Source: an uncultured Thalassotalea sp. (GTDB lineage: Bacteria; Pseudomonadota; Gammaproteobacteria; Enterobacterales; Alteromonadaceae). Taken from it: a DNA stretch of 64,000 nucleotides. Numbering within the stretch: the first letter of the stretch is position 1; each line of letters begins with the position of its first letter. The stretch covers positions 181,968-245,967 of the forward strand of contig CANMZP010000004.1 in NCBI GenBank assembly GCA_947502355.1, written 5' to 3'. Below, piece by piece: positions 1-7,880 of the stretch. A program made the translations under genes and the position numbers. Under the pieces are notes generated by a model. It saw only the letters and a list, made by a program, of their open reading frames with translations. It had not been told where the DNA came from and searched no databases.

Positions 1-1
1 G

Positions 2-283
2 TTCAGTGATATTGCCATTAAAAAGTACCTTCAAGCTGAACAATTTCCGTACATGTTTTATTTTCATCCTTGGGAGATTGATGCCAAGCAACCGCGAATT
101 AAAGGCGCTACTTTTAAATCAAACTTTCGCCATTATACCAACTTGCAAAGTATGCAGGATAAGATTGAGAATCTTTTAAAAGTATACCAATGGCAATCGA
201 TACAATCAGTTTATCAAGTTCAATTAAATCTTCATAAACAAAGTGATATTCAACTTTTAAAGCAAGAACATATTTCAGGATGA
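2..283 (+). CDS. Polysaccharide deacetylase C-terminal fragment (DUF3473-type, exosortase-associated), cut by window start
   Basis: Only the last 93 codons are present; the frame is open from base 2 and the start lies outside the window. The segment FYFHPWEID followed by a proline and arginine is typical of the C-terminal extension (DUF3473) of the NodB-fold polysaccharide deacetylases that accompany exosortase A. Such enzymes remove N-acetyl groups from extracellular polysaccharide. The stop codon overlaps the start of the exosortase gene as ATGA, so the two are probably translationally coupled. The family call rests on a short piece and on the neighbour; the catalytic NodB domain is not visible. 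Confidence 0.72.
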   Translation, partial: FSDIAIKKYLQAEQFPYMFYFHPWEIDAKQPRIKGATFKSNFRHYTNLQSMQDKIENLLKVYQWQSIQSVYQVQLNLHKQSDIQLLKQEHISG

Positions 284-1743
284 ACAGAGCAGTTAAATTC
301 TTTTTTCAGCAAAAAAAATTAAGTATATTTCTACTTTCATTGTCCCTGATTTGGTTTTTAACTTTTTATCGAGGACTACTGGCTGCTGTTGACGTTTGGT
401 GGACTTCTGAAATATATCATCATTGCTTTTTGGTTTTACCTATAAGCGTCTGGTTAATTTATTTAAAACGTGATGACCTGATAAAAACTGAAAAGAATAT
501 AAACTATCTAGCCCTACCTTTAATTGTTTTTCTGTTGTTACTCCAAGTATTTGGTGTTGCTGGTGATATAAAGCTTTTTCAATATGTCGCAACGTTTGCG
601 ATTATCCCATGTTTAGTTTTATTTTTTATTGGCTTAAAAGGCTCCTTGACTATTTTATTCCCGTTATTTTTCTTGATATTTGCCATTCCAGTTGGCGACG
701 AATTGATACCAATCCTACAAAATATTACAGCGGATTTATCGGTGTTTTTCCTCAACTTTACCCCTATCACTATTTTCAGGGAGGGATTGTATATCGAAAT
801 TCCAAATGGCAAATTTGTAGTTGCAGAAGCCTGTTCGGGTATCAGCTTCCTAATTGTCTCATTAGTCTTTGGCAGCCTCTATTCCTATCTTTACATGAAA
901 AGCCCCGCTAAGAAGGCCGTTTTTGTCGGCTTGTCAATTGCAGTGCCAATTATTGCTAATGCATTAAGGGTTATGGGCATTGTTATTATTGGTGATGTAT
1001 GGGGTATGGAATATGCTGGTGGCACCGATCATTTAATCTATGGCGGTGTATTTTATTGCTTTGTCTTATTCCTGCTTATTATGATAGGTGAAAAAATCAA
1101 AGACAAAGACATCACCCATACTAAACAATTCACATACTCCCAATTGCATTTTTCGAAACCTACTTCAATCAAAGCAGGGTTGATCATCTTGCTTTTTCTA
1201 GGCTGCTTTACCTGGCAAAACAAAATACTTTACCCATCCATTGAGCGAGTAAATCATTCATTACCCAAAACCTTAGTCAATCAAATTTCGCGGGGAAAAA
1301 TTTCAACGAATCCCTCTTTTGAAGGCTATAGTCGTAAGATAGAAGGGCAGCTTATCAGTAGTAAAGACGTTGAAGTGATTGTTACTTGGTTTGATTATGG
1401 TAGCAAGGGAGACGCTTTTTCGCTAAACCAAAAGCACTATGATGAAACGAGGTGGCGTTTAGCAAAGACAACATATTTGCCATTTACGGATGACTTTGGC
1501 GATGGGCAATACAAAGAGCAAGTTTTGGTTAACAGGTTTGGTCAACGCTTTAAATTTAATTCTCTGTATATTATCAACGACAGGGTTTTTGGTAATAAGC
1601 AAAAAGCAAATTTGTATTATGCATGGCTAACCTTTACTCAACAACAACCAACAGTGTTATCTTTATCTACCTTAACTCCGTTTAGTTCTGAGCAAAAATT
1701 TGCAAATAGTTTTAACACGCTATTGAGGAATTTGCAGGGGTAA
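280..1743 (+). CDS. xrtA: Exosortase A with C-terminal EpsI domain
   Basis: An inner-membrane transpeptidase-like enzyme that recognises the C-terminal PEP-CTERM signal of exported proteins. The first 270 residues are a multi-spanning membrane domain with the three family catalytic residues: Cys185 in EACSG, Arg230 in NALRV and His251 in GGTDHLIYG. After a charged linker, residues from about 295 to 487 form a periplasmic domain like EpsI (DUF3485), which is fused to exosortase A in many genomes. At 487 residues it has the expected length for the fused form. It overlaps the preceding deacetylase by 4 bases and is followed 3 bases later by a sulfotransferase. The likely substrate is the PEP-CTERM protein encoded at 25830-26564. 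Confidence 0.95.
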   Translation: MNRAVKFFFQQKKLSIFLLSLSLIWFLTFYRGLLAAVDVWWTSEIYHHCFLVLPISVWLIYLKRDDLIKTEKNINYLALPLIVFLLLLQVFGVAGDIKLFQYVATFAIIPCLVLFFIGLKGSLTILFPLFFLIFAIPVGDELIPILQNITADLSVFFLNFTPITIFREGLYIEIPNGKFVVAEACSGISFLIVSLVFGSLYSYLYMKSPAKKAVFVGLSIAVPIIANALRVMGIVIIGDVWGMEYAGGTDHLIYGGVFYCFVLFLLIMIGEKIKDKDITHTKQFTYSQLHFSKPTSIKAGLIILLFLGCFTWQNKILYPSIERVNHSLPKTLVNQISRGKISTNPSFEGYSRKIEGQLISSKDVEVIVTWFDYGSKGDAFSLNQKHYDETRWRLAKTTYLPFTDDFGDGQYKEQVLVNRFGQRFKFNSLYIINDRVFGNKQKANLYYAWLTFTQQQPTVLSLSTLTPFSSEQKFANSFNTLLRNLQG

Positions 1744-1746
1744 GCT

Positions 1747-2481
1747 ATGAAAAAGCATAATGTGATAATTCTGACCACGGGATTAAGTGGTAGCTCCCTG
1801 TTTACAAAACTTCTTTGTAAGCATGGCTATTGGTGCGGCGAAAAAACCATTACTAAGAATAATTATAGTGGTCACTACAACACCTATGAAAATGAGGTTT
1901 TAGTAAAATTAAATCAAACTTTGTTGGACAAGTGCCAAGTTGACTTTTCCGTGCAAGATCAATTTGATGATAAATTATTTGCTCAAATTGAAAAATTATC
2001 CCAAACCATTGACTTAAAGCCATACACGGCGTTTATAAAAGAATGCGATAATCATCAACCTTGGGTTTGGAAGGATCCCAGGTTGATTCATACCTTAGGC
2101 TTTTGGTTGAAACTTATAGATAGGGAAAATTGCCGCTTTTTATATGTGGCAAGAAGGCCTTGGTGGTTGTGGGTATCATTTCTAAATAAGCGACGACTGA
2201 TTGATTATACAACGCTTAAACATTATGAAACGCAGAGTCTTAGCAAATCTATAAATGCCCTAAAGTCATGGGGGGGACTGGTTGAGTTATTCTATTTTGA
2301 TGATCTAATTAGTAACCCAAAAACTTCGTTAGGAAGGCTAAATCGTTTTCTTAGAATAAGTATTAGTTTAGAGGACTTTAAACAAAATTCTCACTCAACA
2401 CCTACTTTCGAGCATAAAGCCCAAATCCAGATTAAAGCTATTTTAATTTATTTGAAGAACTATCAGCAAGTACCTCGATAA
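1747..2481 (+). CDS. Sulfotransferase-like protein
   Basis: Probably a PAPS-dependent sulfotransferase that adds sulfate to the exopolysaccharide; this is inferred from motifs. Residues 10-22 (TTGLSGSSLFTKL) resemble the 5'-phosphosulfate-binding loop. Residues 133-144, with YVARRPW followed by a serine, resemble the 3'-phosphate-binding segment. The protein has 244 residues and no signal peptide, as expected for a cytoplasmic enzyme. The gene follows xrtA by 3 bases in the same direction. Its last 44 bases overlap the 3' end of the convergent beta-helix gene, which is unusual and could reflect a junction between modules. The acceptor sugar is unknown. Confidence 0.68.
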   Translation: MKKHNVIILTTGLSGSSLFTKLLCKHGYWCGEKTITKNNYSGHYNTYENEVLVKLNQTLLDKCQVDFSVQDQFDDKLFAQIEKLSQTIDLKPYTAFIKECDNHQPWVWKDPRLIHTLGFWLKLIDRENCRFLYVARRPWWLWVSFLNKRRLIDYTTLKHYETQSLSKSINALKSWGGLVELFYFDDLISNPKTSLGRLNRFLRISISLEDFKQNSHSTPTFEHKAQIQIKAILIYLKNYQQVPR

Positions 2482-3559
2482 GCGCCTCGTGAATAAAGAG
2501 AGGTAATTCAAGGTTTTTATCTTTAATAAATTTTATTAGCTCAGAATAGGGAAATTGTTTGTTATTTTCCAAGGCTGCATTAGCACCGTTTCTTTTTCGG
2601 ATTCTTTTTGTGGTTAAATTTTCTTTAATGTGAGCGTCTTTAGTATCTCTGAAGCGATACTCTATGGCGTTAGGGTAGTAATTACGCATTGCGATTAGAT
2701 TCTTGACTATTATCGTGTCTGGACTGGATTCAATAGCAATACCGACGTCAGCAAATGGATGAGAGGGCTTATTATGTATGATGATATTATTTTGGATGAT
2801 GCCCCCCAAATTGCCTTTCTTTTTACCGAGGCCAAAACCAATACTTCGATCAGAGTTGATAATTATGTTGTTTAATACTGTATTATTTTCAGACTGGTTC
2901 CAAAAATGAATCGCATGTTCTGCTTCTCTGTTAATGGGGCTGGCGATATTTTTAAATAAGTTACTCTTAACTACCCAGTCAATGCCTCCATGAGCATCTA
3001 TTCCACCAATGTACCAGTTAGGACCAATACCAGCTGTATATTCGAATAAGCAATTTTCAACCAAACCATTTCTTACTCTATTTTCTAATTTTTTGCCATA
3101 GGTAACTTTCATCAACTGCTGGTAGGAATTTCTCAAAATGCTGTTTTTAATTGTTGGGGCTTGGGCACCTTTTTCGCCAGCAACTTGAATAAGGTGAAAC
3201 TTGCTATTCTCTAATGTTATTCCATCGATAGAAACGTTTTTACCAGAAATCTTTATAACATTGCCCACAATTGCATCAGAAGCCATTTTATCGCCAGTTA
3301 TTACCACTGTGTGTGGATTTATGCTATCGCCGATTATTTTCAGGTTATCTCTTTTTATATGGATGGTATTTAAAATGGGATAAACTCCTGGAGCTAAATT
3401 AAAGCTTTGCGAGGTGGTACAGTGAGCAGTTGATCTAAGCGTGTCTTCCAATAAGAGGATATTGGATATTTGAAAAACTGTTTGCTGACAAATTTTCATT
3501 TCAGCTCCAGCAGGAATCAAGAATAGCAAAAAGAATAGACTTAAGATGTATTTATTCAT
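2438..3559 (-). CDS. Secreted right-handed parallel beta-helix protein
   Basis: A 373-residue protein with a clear N-terminal signal peptide (hydrophobic run LSLFFLLFLIPAGA) and a series of short repeats rich in N, I and G. Examples are VSIDGITLENS, PTIKNSILRNS and NGLVENCLFEY, the pattern of a pectate-lyase-like or chondroitinase-B-like solenoid spanning about residues 50-320. Such proteins in polysaccharide loci act as lyases, C5-epimerases or binding modules in the periplasm or outside the cell. No catalytic residue set could be assigned, so lyase versus epimerase is left open. Its start overlaps the end of the upstream acyltransferase gene by 8 bases, which suggests one operon. Confidence 0.75.
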   Translation of the reverse strand: MNKYILSLFFLLFLIPAGAEMKICQQTVFQISNILLLEDTLRSTAHCTTSQSFNLAPGVYPILNTIHIKRDNLKIIGDSINPHTVVITGDKMASDAIVGNVIKISGKNVSIDGITLENSKFHLIQVAGEKGAQAPTIKNSILRNSYQQLMKVTYGKKLENRVRNGLVENCLFEYTAGIGPNWYIGGIDAHGGIDWVVKSNLFKNIASPINREAEHAIHFWNQSENNTVLNNIIINSDRSIGFGLGKKKGNLGGIIQNNIIIHNKPSHPFADVGIAIESSPDTIIVKNLIAMRNYYPNAIEYRFRDTKDAHIKENLTTKRIRKRNGANAALENNKQFPYSELIKFIKDKNLELPLFIHEALIEVLADSSSNKLK

Positions 3560-4127
3560 GACGTTTTTTTTTTATCAATGTGGCAGGGTTGCCGGTTACA
3601 ATGGAATTGTCATCAACATCTTTAGTAACGACACTACCAGCTCCAATTACACAATTTTTGCCAATGTTGGCCATAACAATGGCACCATTACCTATCCAAG
3701 TATTTTCTCCAATAGTGACCTTCTCGAATACACCCCCTTGATCTTTTACAGGTATATCAGGATCACAAAAATTGTGCTGCCTTTTTCCACTTAATATGTG
3801 AACACAAGAGCCTAACAAGCAGTTTCTTTCTAGCCTGCAACTACCAATATTGCATTGTGGGCCAATATAAACGCCATTATGTATCTCTGTGTTATATTGT
3901 GAAAAAATGGCAGCAAAGCCGATGAATGAATTTTTGTCACACACTTCTAATGTAAATCGGTAAAAGGAAACTCGGAAATAACTACCTATTTTACCAGGAA
4001 TTAAGCTTATTAATTGCGAAAAGCCTGCTAGCAAGGAGTTTTTATCAAGAAATATTGCTAACAGGAAAAAAGTTAAAATAAATGGAGAGCAAGCTAATAA
4101 AAATATAAATTGAATGAATAATTTCAT
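3552..4127 (-). CDS. Left-handed beta-helix (hexapeptide) acyltransferase
   Basis: A 191-residue protein with a hydrophobic N-terminal segment (about residues 3-27). From about residue 80 it shows hexapeptide repeats such as VYIGPQCNIG, VTIGENTWIG and CVIGAGSVVTKDV, ending with the usual VTGNPA motif. Members of this family transfer acetyl or other acyl groups to sugars of surface polysaccharides. The repeats frame a loop holding a histidine (RQHNF) that could be the catalytic base. The gene lies in a minus-strand cluster, 10 bases after a glycosyltransferase gene, and its stop overlaps the beta-helix gene. The exact substrate cannot be read from sequence. Confidence 0.85.
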   Translation of the reverse strand: MKLFIQFIFLLACSPFILTFFLLAIFLDKNSLLAGFSQLISLIPGKIGSYFRVSFYRFTLEVCDKNSFIGFAAIFSQYNTEIHNGVYIGPQCNIGSCRLERNCLLGSCVHILSGKRQHNFCDPDIPVKDQGGVFEKVTIGENTWIGNGAIVMANIGKNCVIGAGSVVTKDVDDNSIVTGNPATLIKKKRHE

Positions 4128-4137
4128 GTGATTAATA

Positions 4138-5334
4138 CTAGTTCGCTATTAAATCGTATAATTTCTGGGTTTGTGCTTTCCAGGAATATTTTTCTCTTAT
4201 AAGAGATTGTGCATTTGCCATGAGATTTTCCCTTAGTCTTTTACTTTTTAGTAAGGACTTTATCTGATTAATAAATTCTTCAGAAGTTTCTGCGATGAGG
4301 ACATGCTCATTTTCGATACATTCTATTCCTTGAATAGAGTTAGAGGTTGAAATAACAGGCTTGTTACTTGCAAATGCTTCTAAAATTTTATTTTGAATGC
4401 CACGTGCAATTTTTAAAGGAGCAACATAGATATCAGACATTTCATAATAAACTCTGATATCGTCGACAAAACCAGTTACATACACACCTTTAACTTTTGA
4501 TAGTCTTTTTACTTTTTTTGTAGGGTTCATTCCTGCAATATAAAATTTTGCTTCAGGTAAAAACTGTAAAACTTTTGGCCAAACATCTTCAACAAACCAA
4601 ATTACAGCTTGTTCATTAGGGAAATAATCCATTACTCCGGTAAACAAAAAAGTCGTTTGTTTAGAGTTCAAGCTTTTAGGGGGGGTAGTAAAATATTTAG
4701 TATCAATACCATTGCTTATTACTTTTAGTTTGTTGGGGGAAGGGGTGAATGGTTTGTATAGTTCAACTTCTTTTTTAGACGTAAAAAGACTAAAGTCAGA
4801 TACAAAAGGTATTTCTTTTTCCAAGTTTCTAATTAGTTTGGATTCTCTCAGGTAAATCCATTTTTTTATTGCCGAGCTTCGGTTGGCGTATTGTTGCCAT
4901 TTATCAGAATCGAGATCCATATGATCGATGATAACTTTAGTGTGTTCATCTATGAGTTTTTTATTCTGAATAATATATTCAGCATTGACGCAATTTGTAC
5001 AAATAATGGCATCATAGAATTGCTCTTTTAGGTAGTGTTTAAATTGGTTGCTAATTTTTTCATTAAAGAAATGACTCAAAGTTAGAGTCTGTCCTTTTAG
5101 CAAACCTTTAAGGTATTTAGGGTAAATATTCTTTTGGATAGACGTGTACAAGGAAACTGGAATTTCTTTTTTATAATACTCGATTATTTGTCTTTCTTTT
5201 TTATCATAACACGGGGATAAAACGGTTATTTTTACACCCAACTCTGATAAGTATTTTTGAAAGTGGAAAACTCGAATAGAATCCCCACGGTTTGGTGGGT
5301 ATGGCAAACGAGAGCATATGAAAAGTAAATTCAA
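4138..5334 (-). CDS. Glycosyltransferase, exosortase-associated sugar transferase type (TIGR03087-like)
   Basis: A 398-residue GT-B fold glycosyltransferase. It opens with LLFICSRLPYPPNRGDSIR, the signature of the sugar transferases found with PEP-CTERM/EpsH systems. The C-terminal half has the GT4-type acceptor and donor region, with IYVAPLKIARGIQNKILEAF and a conserved glutamate near residue 330. It acts in the cytoplasm on a lipid-linked oligosaccharide. About 150 non-coding bases separate it from the next upstream gene. They contain an 8-bp inverted repeat (5347-5354 with 5364-5371) that could be a weak terminator or an operator. The sugar specificity is unknown. Confidence 0.82.
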   Translation of the reverse strand: MNLLFICSRLPYPPNRGDSIRVFHFQKYLSELGVKITVLSPCYDKKERQIIEYYKKEIPVSLYTSIQKNIYPKYLKGLLKGQTLTLSHFFNEKISNQFKHYLKEQFYDAIICTNCVNAEYIIQNKKLIDEHTKVIIDHMDLDSDKWQQYANRSSAIKKWIYLRESKLIRNLEKEIPFVSDFSLFTSKKEVELYKPFTPSPNKLKVISNGIDTKYFTTPPKSLNSKQTTFLFTGVMDYFPNEQAVIWFVEDVWPKVLQFLPEAKFYIAGMNPTKKVKRLSKVKGVYVTGFVDDIRVYYEMSDIYVAPLKIARGIQNKILEAFASNKPVISTSNSIQGIECIENEHVLIAETSEEFINQIKSLLKSKRLRENLMANAQSLIREKYSWKAQTQKLYDLIAN

Positions 5335-5485
5335 TTTTTTATTCTTACTTTAAGGTTACTTAACTTAAAGTTAGCACAAGAATTTGATTACAACAAAAAG
5401 CAAAGAAGCCATATCAAAAGGTGGCGTTAATTAGTAATAGCATCTAAAGTTTCCTAGAAAAATTTTAGATTAATTAAGTTCAAAA

Positions 5486-6577
5486 CTATATGCTATTATA
5501 AATATTCAACATCTTATCAGCTCTTATTTGTGGTGAGAATTTTGCTTCACATTTTTTTATAGCATTTAATCCTAATTGCTTTCTCATTTCATTATCATTT
5601 ATCAGCAAAACAATAGAGTTATATAGTTTGTCATTCAGTCTGCAGTTAAATTCATCACTTAATTTATTTACCCTGTAACCTTTGAGTGATTTTATGAAAT
5701 CAGCCTCTTTAATGTCGATAAGAATGCCATCAGACATGCTATCTATAATTTCGGGGATGGCAAATATGTTTGAAGAAATAACAGGGATACCGAATGACAT
5801 AGCCTCGAGAATTGCAAAGCCAAAGGTTTCCTGATACGTGGGGGAAATAAAAATGTCGGTTAGAGGTAAAATGCTCTCAAGCATGTCTTTCCTACTCACT
5901 TTTCCTATTCTTATGTTTGGGTGGGAATCAATTTTTTTTAAATATCTTTCTCTTAAAATAGAATTACTTGTACTTAAGCTTCTATCGCAGCAAAGAGTTA
6001 GAAAAAGGTTGGGATAACCGATACTTAGTTCTATAAATACATCAACGACATTGGCTCCTCCTTTTCGGAAAAAATCTCCAGAGAACAACAAGTTTTTTAC
6101 TGGGCTAGTATATTTGTTCATTTTCAACGGTCGAGTTCTGATAGCAGGATAGACGACACATGCCTTATCGATTATTTTGGAATTCGAGCAGTTACCATAT
6201 GTATAGAGTGTTTCTAGGCCCGCGTGACTTTTGAATATAAGCTTTTTGAAATTATCCTTTTCAAAAATTTTTTCAACGGCTTTGAGTCTTAATGAGCGAG
6301 GCACAGGACAATTGAAAATAGTAAAATTAACGGTGCCTGAATAGTCAGCAGGTGTGTATATCCAATTCTTTCGAGTTAAAATTGGAAATATAGGTGCTTC
6401 ATATAAGTCCACTCTGCCTTCATCGTAGTAATCAAATACTCCTTTAGCTGAGCTTGTTATCAACTTGTTTGTTATATGTGATTTTGGCGATGAGAATGTG
6501 TATTTGAACCCTTTAGGGGGGAATTTGGCATATTCATCAGCAATTCCATGTCTTTCCGTTAAACCAATTGTTTTCAT
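5486..6577 (-). CDS. Glycosyltransferase family 4-like protein
   Basis: A 363-residue protein. Its C-terminal half has the GT4 donor-binding pattern: TDIFISPTYQETFGFAILEA, with the paired glutamates of the EX7E motif, then MSFGIPVISSN. The N-terminal half (KPHAG-like region, CVVYPAIRTRP) is divergent but fits the acceptor domain of GT-B enzymes. The chosen ATG lies inside the 3' end of the upstream secreted-protein gene and overlaps it by 41 bases. The ribosome binding site is weak, but no better internal methionine precedes the conserved region. The role is inferred to be addition of one sugar to the repeat unit. Confidence 0.78.
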   Translation of the reverse strand: MKTIGLTERHGIADEYAKFPPKGFKYTFSSPKSHITNKLITSSAKGVFDYYDEGRVDLYEAPIFPILTRKNWIYTPADYSGTVNFTIFNCPVPRSLRLKAVEKIFEKDNFKKLIFKSHAGLETLYTYGNCSNSKIIDKACVVYPAIRTRPLKMNKYTSPVKNLLFSGDFFRKGGANVVDVFIELSIGYPNLFLTLCCDRSLSTSNSILRERYLKKIDSHPNIRIGKVSRKDMLESILPLTDIFISPTYQETFGFAILEAMSFGIPVISSNIFAIPEIIDSMSDGILIDIKEADFIKSLKGYRVNKLSDEFNCRLNDKLYNSIVLLINDNEMRKQLGLNAIKKCEAKFSPQIRADKMLNIYNSI

Positions 6578-7733
6578 TTTTACAACCTTTATATTTATAA
6601 ACTTTTATTATTGGAAGCTTTTCATAGGCAAGTGACTTATTATCAATACCGCCTAAAAGAACATAAAGTAAGTTATTTTCGTAATCGAAATCAGCCCCTA
6701 GAATACTGGGCTCCTCATCTATGAATAAAAGTGGGCCGCTGAATATTGGTTGCACGCTCTTTTGTTTCGAAACCATATTATCAGGGTGTAGTATTGAGTG
6801 AAGAGACCAGATCCAGCTGTAATTATCTTTGTCATTAGGATCTTTTGGGCATTGGCCGGGACAAACTTTACCGTTTTGTCTTTTTAGTTTGTATCCAATC
6901 CCACTTTTGTGTCCGGCAGAAGTGCCGATAGTTACATAATAAGGAATATCAGGTAACAGGAAACCAAAAATAGCTCTTGAATTTGCCGTCCAACTTTGGT
7001 TTTCTTTGGCATTATATAAATCTTCACTCAGAGGGTTATTTAGTGAGAACGACATTAGTTTTTTAGTTTTTATCACATCATTAGTTAGTGAGTCACTATC
7101 AAACAAGTATAAAGATGGGCCAATGCTAAAACGAGAAAATATAGGATAAAGACTGGAACTTCCTGTTAGATAGTCAGTGTTAAGAACTACCTTCCAATTG
7201 GGGGGAATCTTTGAAATCCAACCTGCAGCAAAAGTTTTCCCTTCCATTTTCTTTATTTTTGAAATAGGAGATGTATCTAGCGATTCAGGGCGTTCGATAA
7301 TAAATGTGGTGAACTCATTGTCGGCATCAGCATCATAATACTCTATGGCATTAACCATGAGCTTTTCGTTAACCAATTGCATTCCAACTATGATACTTAA
7401 CTTTTTGTTATGAGTTATCCGACCATTCTTTAGAAATTTTATAAAAGGCTGCAATATTTTAGCCCTATTTAGTTCTTCTATTGTTTTACTTTTCTTTAAT
7501 TTGGGAATATTTATTTGGGCAATTCCTCCAAATTGCTTATGGCCAGAAACATAGAGAGATTCATTATTAGACCCTAATGTGATTACCCCAGCAGTATAAG
7601 CAAACCGAGATTGCCCCAATTCACTCTGCTTAATTGGGAGTTTAAATGAACCAACCCATTCGAAGGGATAGTTGTTTTGATTTGCAATGGATTTAGTTGA
7701 AATTATAAGAAGTACAATTATTGCATATTTCAA
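6537..7733 (-). CDS. Secreted protein of unknown function
   Basis: A 398-residue protein not recognised as a member of a named family. It has a signal peptide of about 18 residues (IIVLLIISTKSIA) and then a soluble region. Several segments resemble propeller blades, for example SLYVSGHKQFGGIAQINIP, GPSLYLFDSD and NNLLYVLLGG, so a beta-propeller is possible but unproven. Cysteines occur in VCPGQCPKD near residue 290 and in the tail, where the last residue is a cysteine; these could form disulfides in the periplasm or outside the cell. It sits among polysaccharide genes and overlaps the next glycosyltransferase gene by 41 bases. A lectin or polysaccharide-modifying role would fit the context only. 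Confidence 0.75.
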   Translation of the reverse strand: MKYAIIVLLIISTKSIANQNNYPFEWVGSFKLPIKQSELGQSRFAYTAGVITLGSNNESLYVSGHKQFGGIAQINIPKLKKSKTIEELNRAKILQPFIKFLKNGRITHNKKLSIIVGMQLVNEKLMVNAIEYYDADADNEFTTFIIERPESLDTSPISKIKKMEGKTFAAGWISKIPPNWKVVLNTDYLTGSSSLYPIFSRFSIGPSLYLFDSDSLTNDVIKTKKLMSFSLNNPLSEDLYNAKENQSWTANSRAIFGFLLPDIPYYVTIGTSAGHKSGIGYKLKRQNGKVCPGQCPKDPNDKDNYSWIWSLHSILHPDNMVSKQKSVQPIFSGPLLFIDEEPSILGADFDYENNLLYVLLGGIDNKSLAYEKLPIIKVYKYKGCKNENNWFNGKTWNC

Positions 7734-7831
7734 ACTAGACTCCTTTCTACATTAGTTGTTAAAAATAGTTATTAAATATATAGTTACTGCTTTTATTAGC
7801 TTAGCTAGTTTTTTTAATATCTAAAAATTAA

Positions 7832-7849
7832 TTTCATAAATTTATGAAA
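7832..7849. repeat. Perfect 18-bp A+T-rich palindrome
   Basis: The sequence TTTCATAAATTTATGAAA equals its reverse complement. It lies in the gap between the Wzx gene and the secreted-protein gene. On the minus strand it is followed by a T-rich stretch, so it could be a weak terminator after wzx or an operator before the next gene. Confidence 0.4.
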
Positions 7850-7880
7850 GGAGCCGATTTTTTTACGGTAATGATTATCT

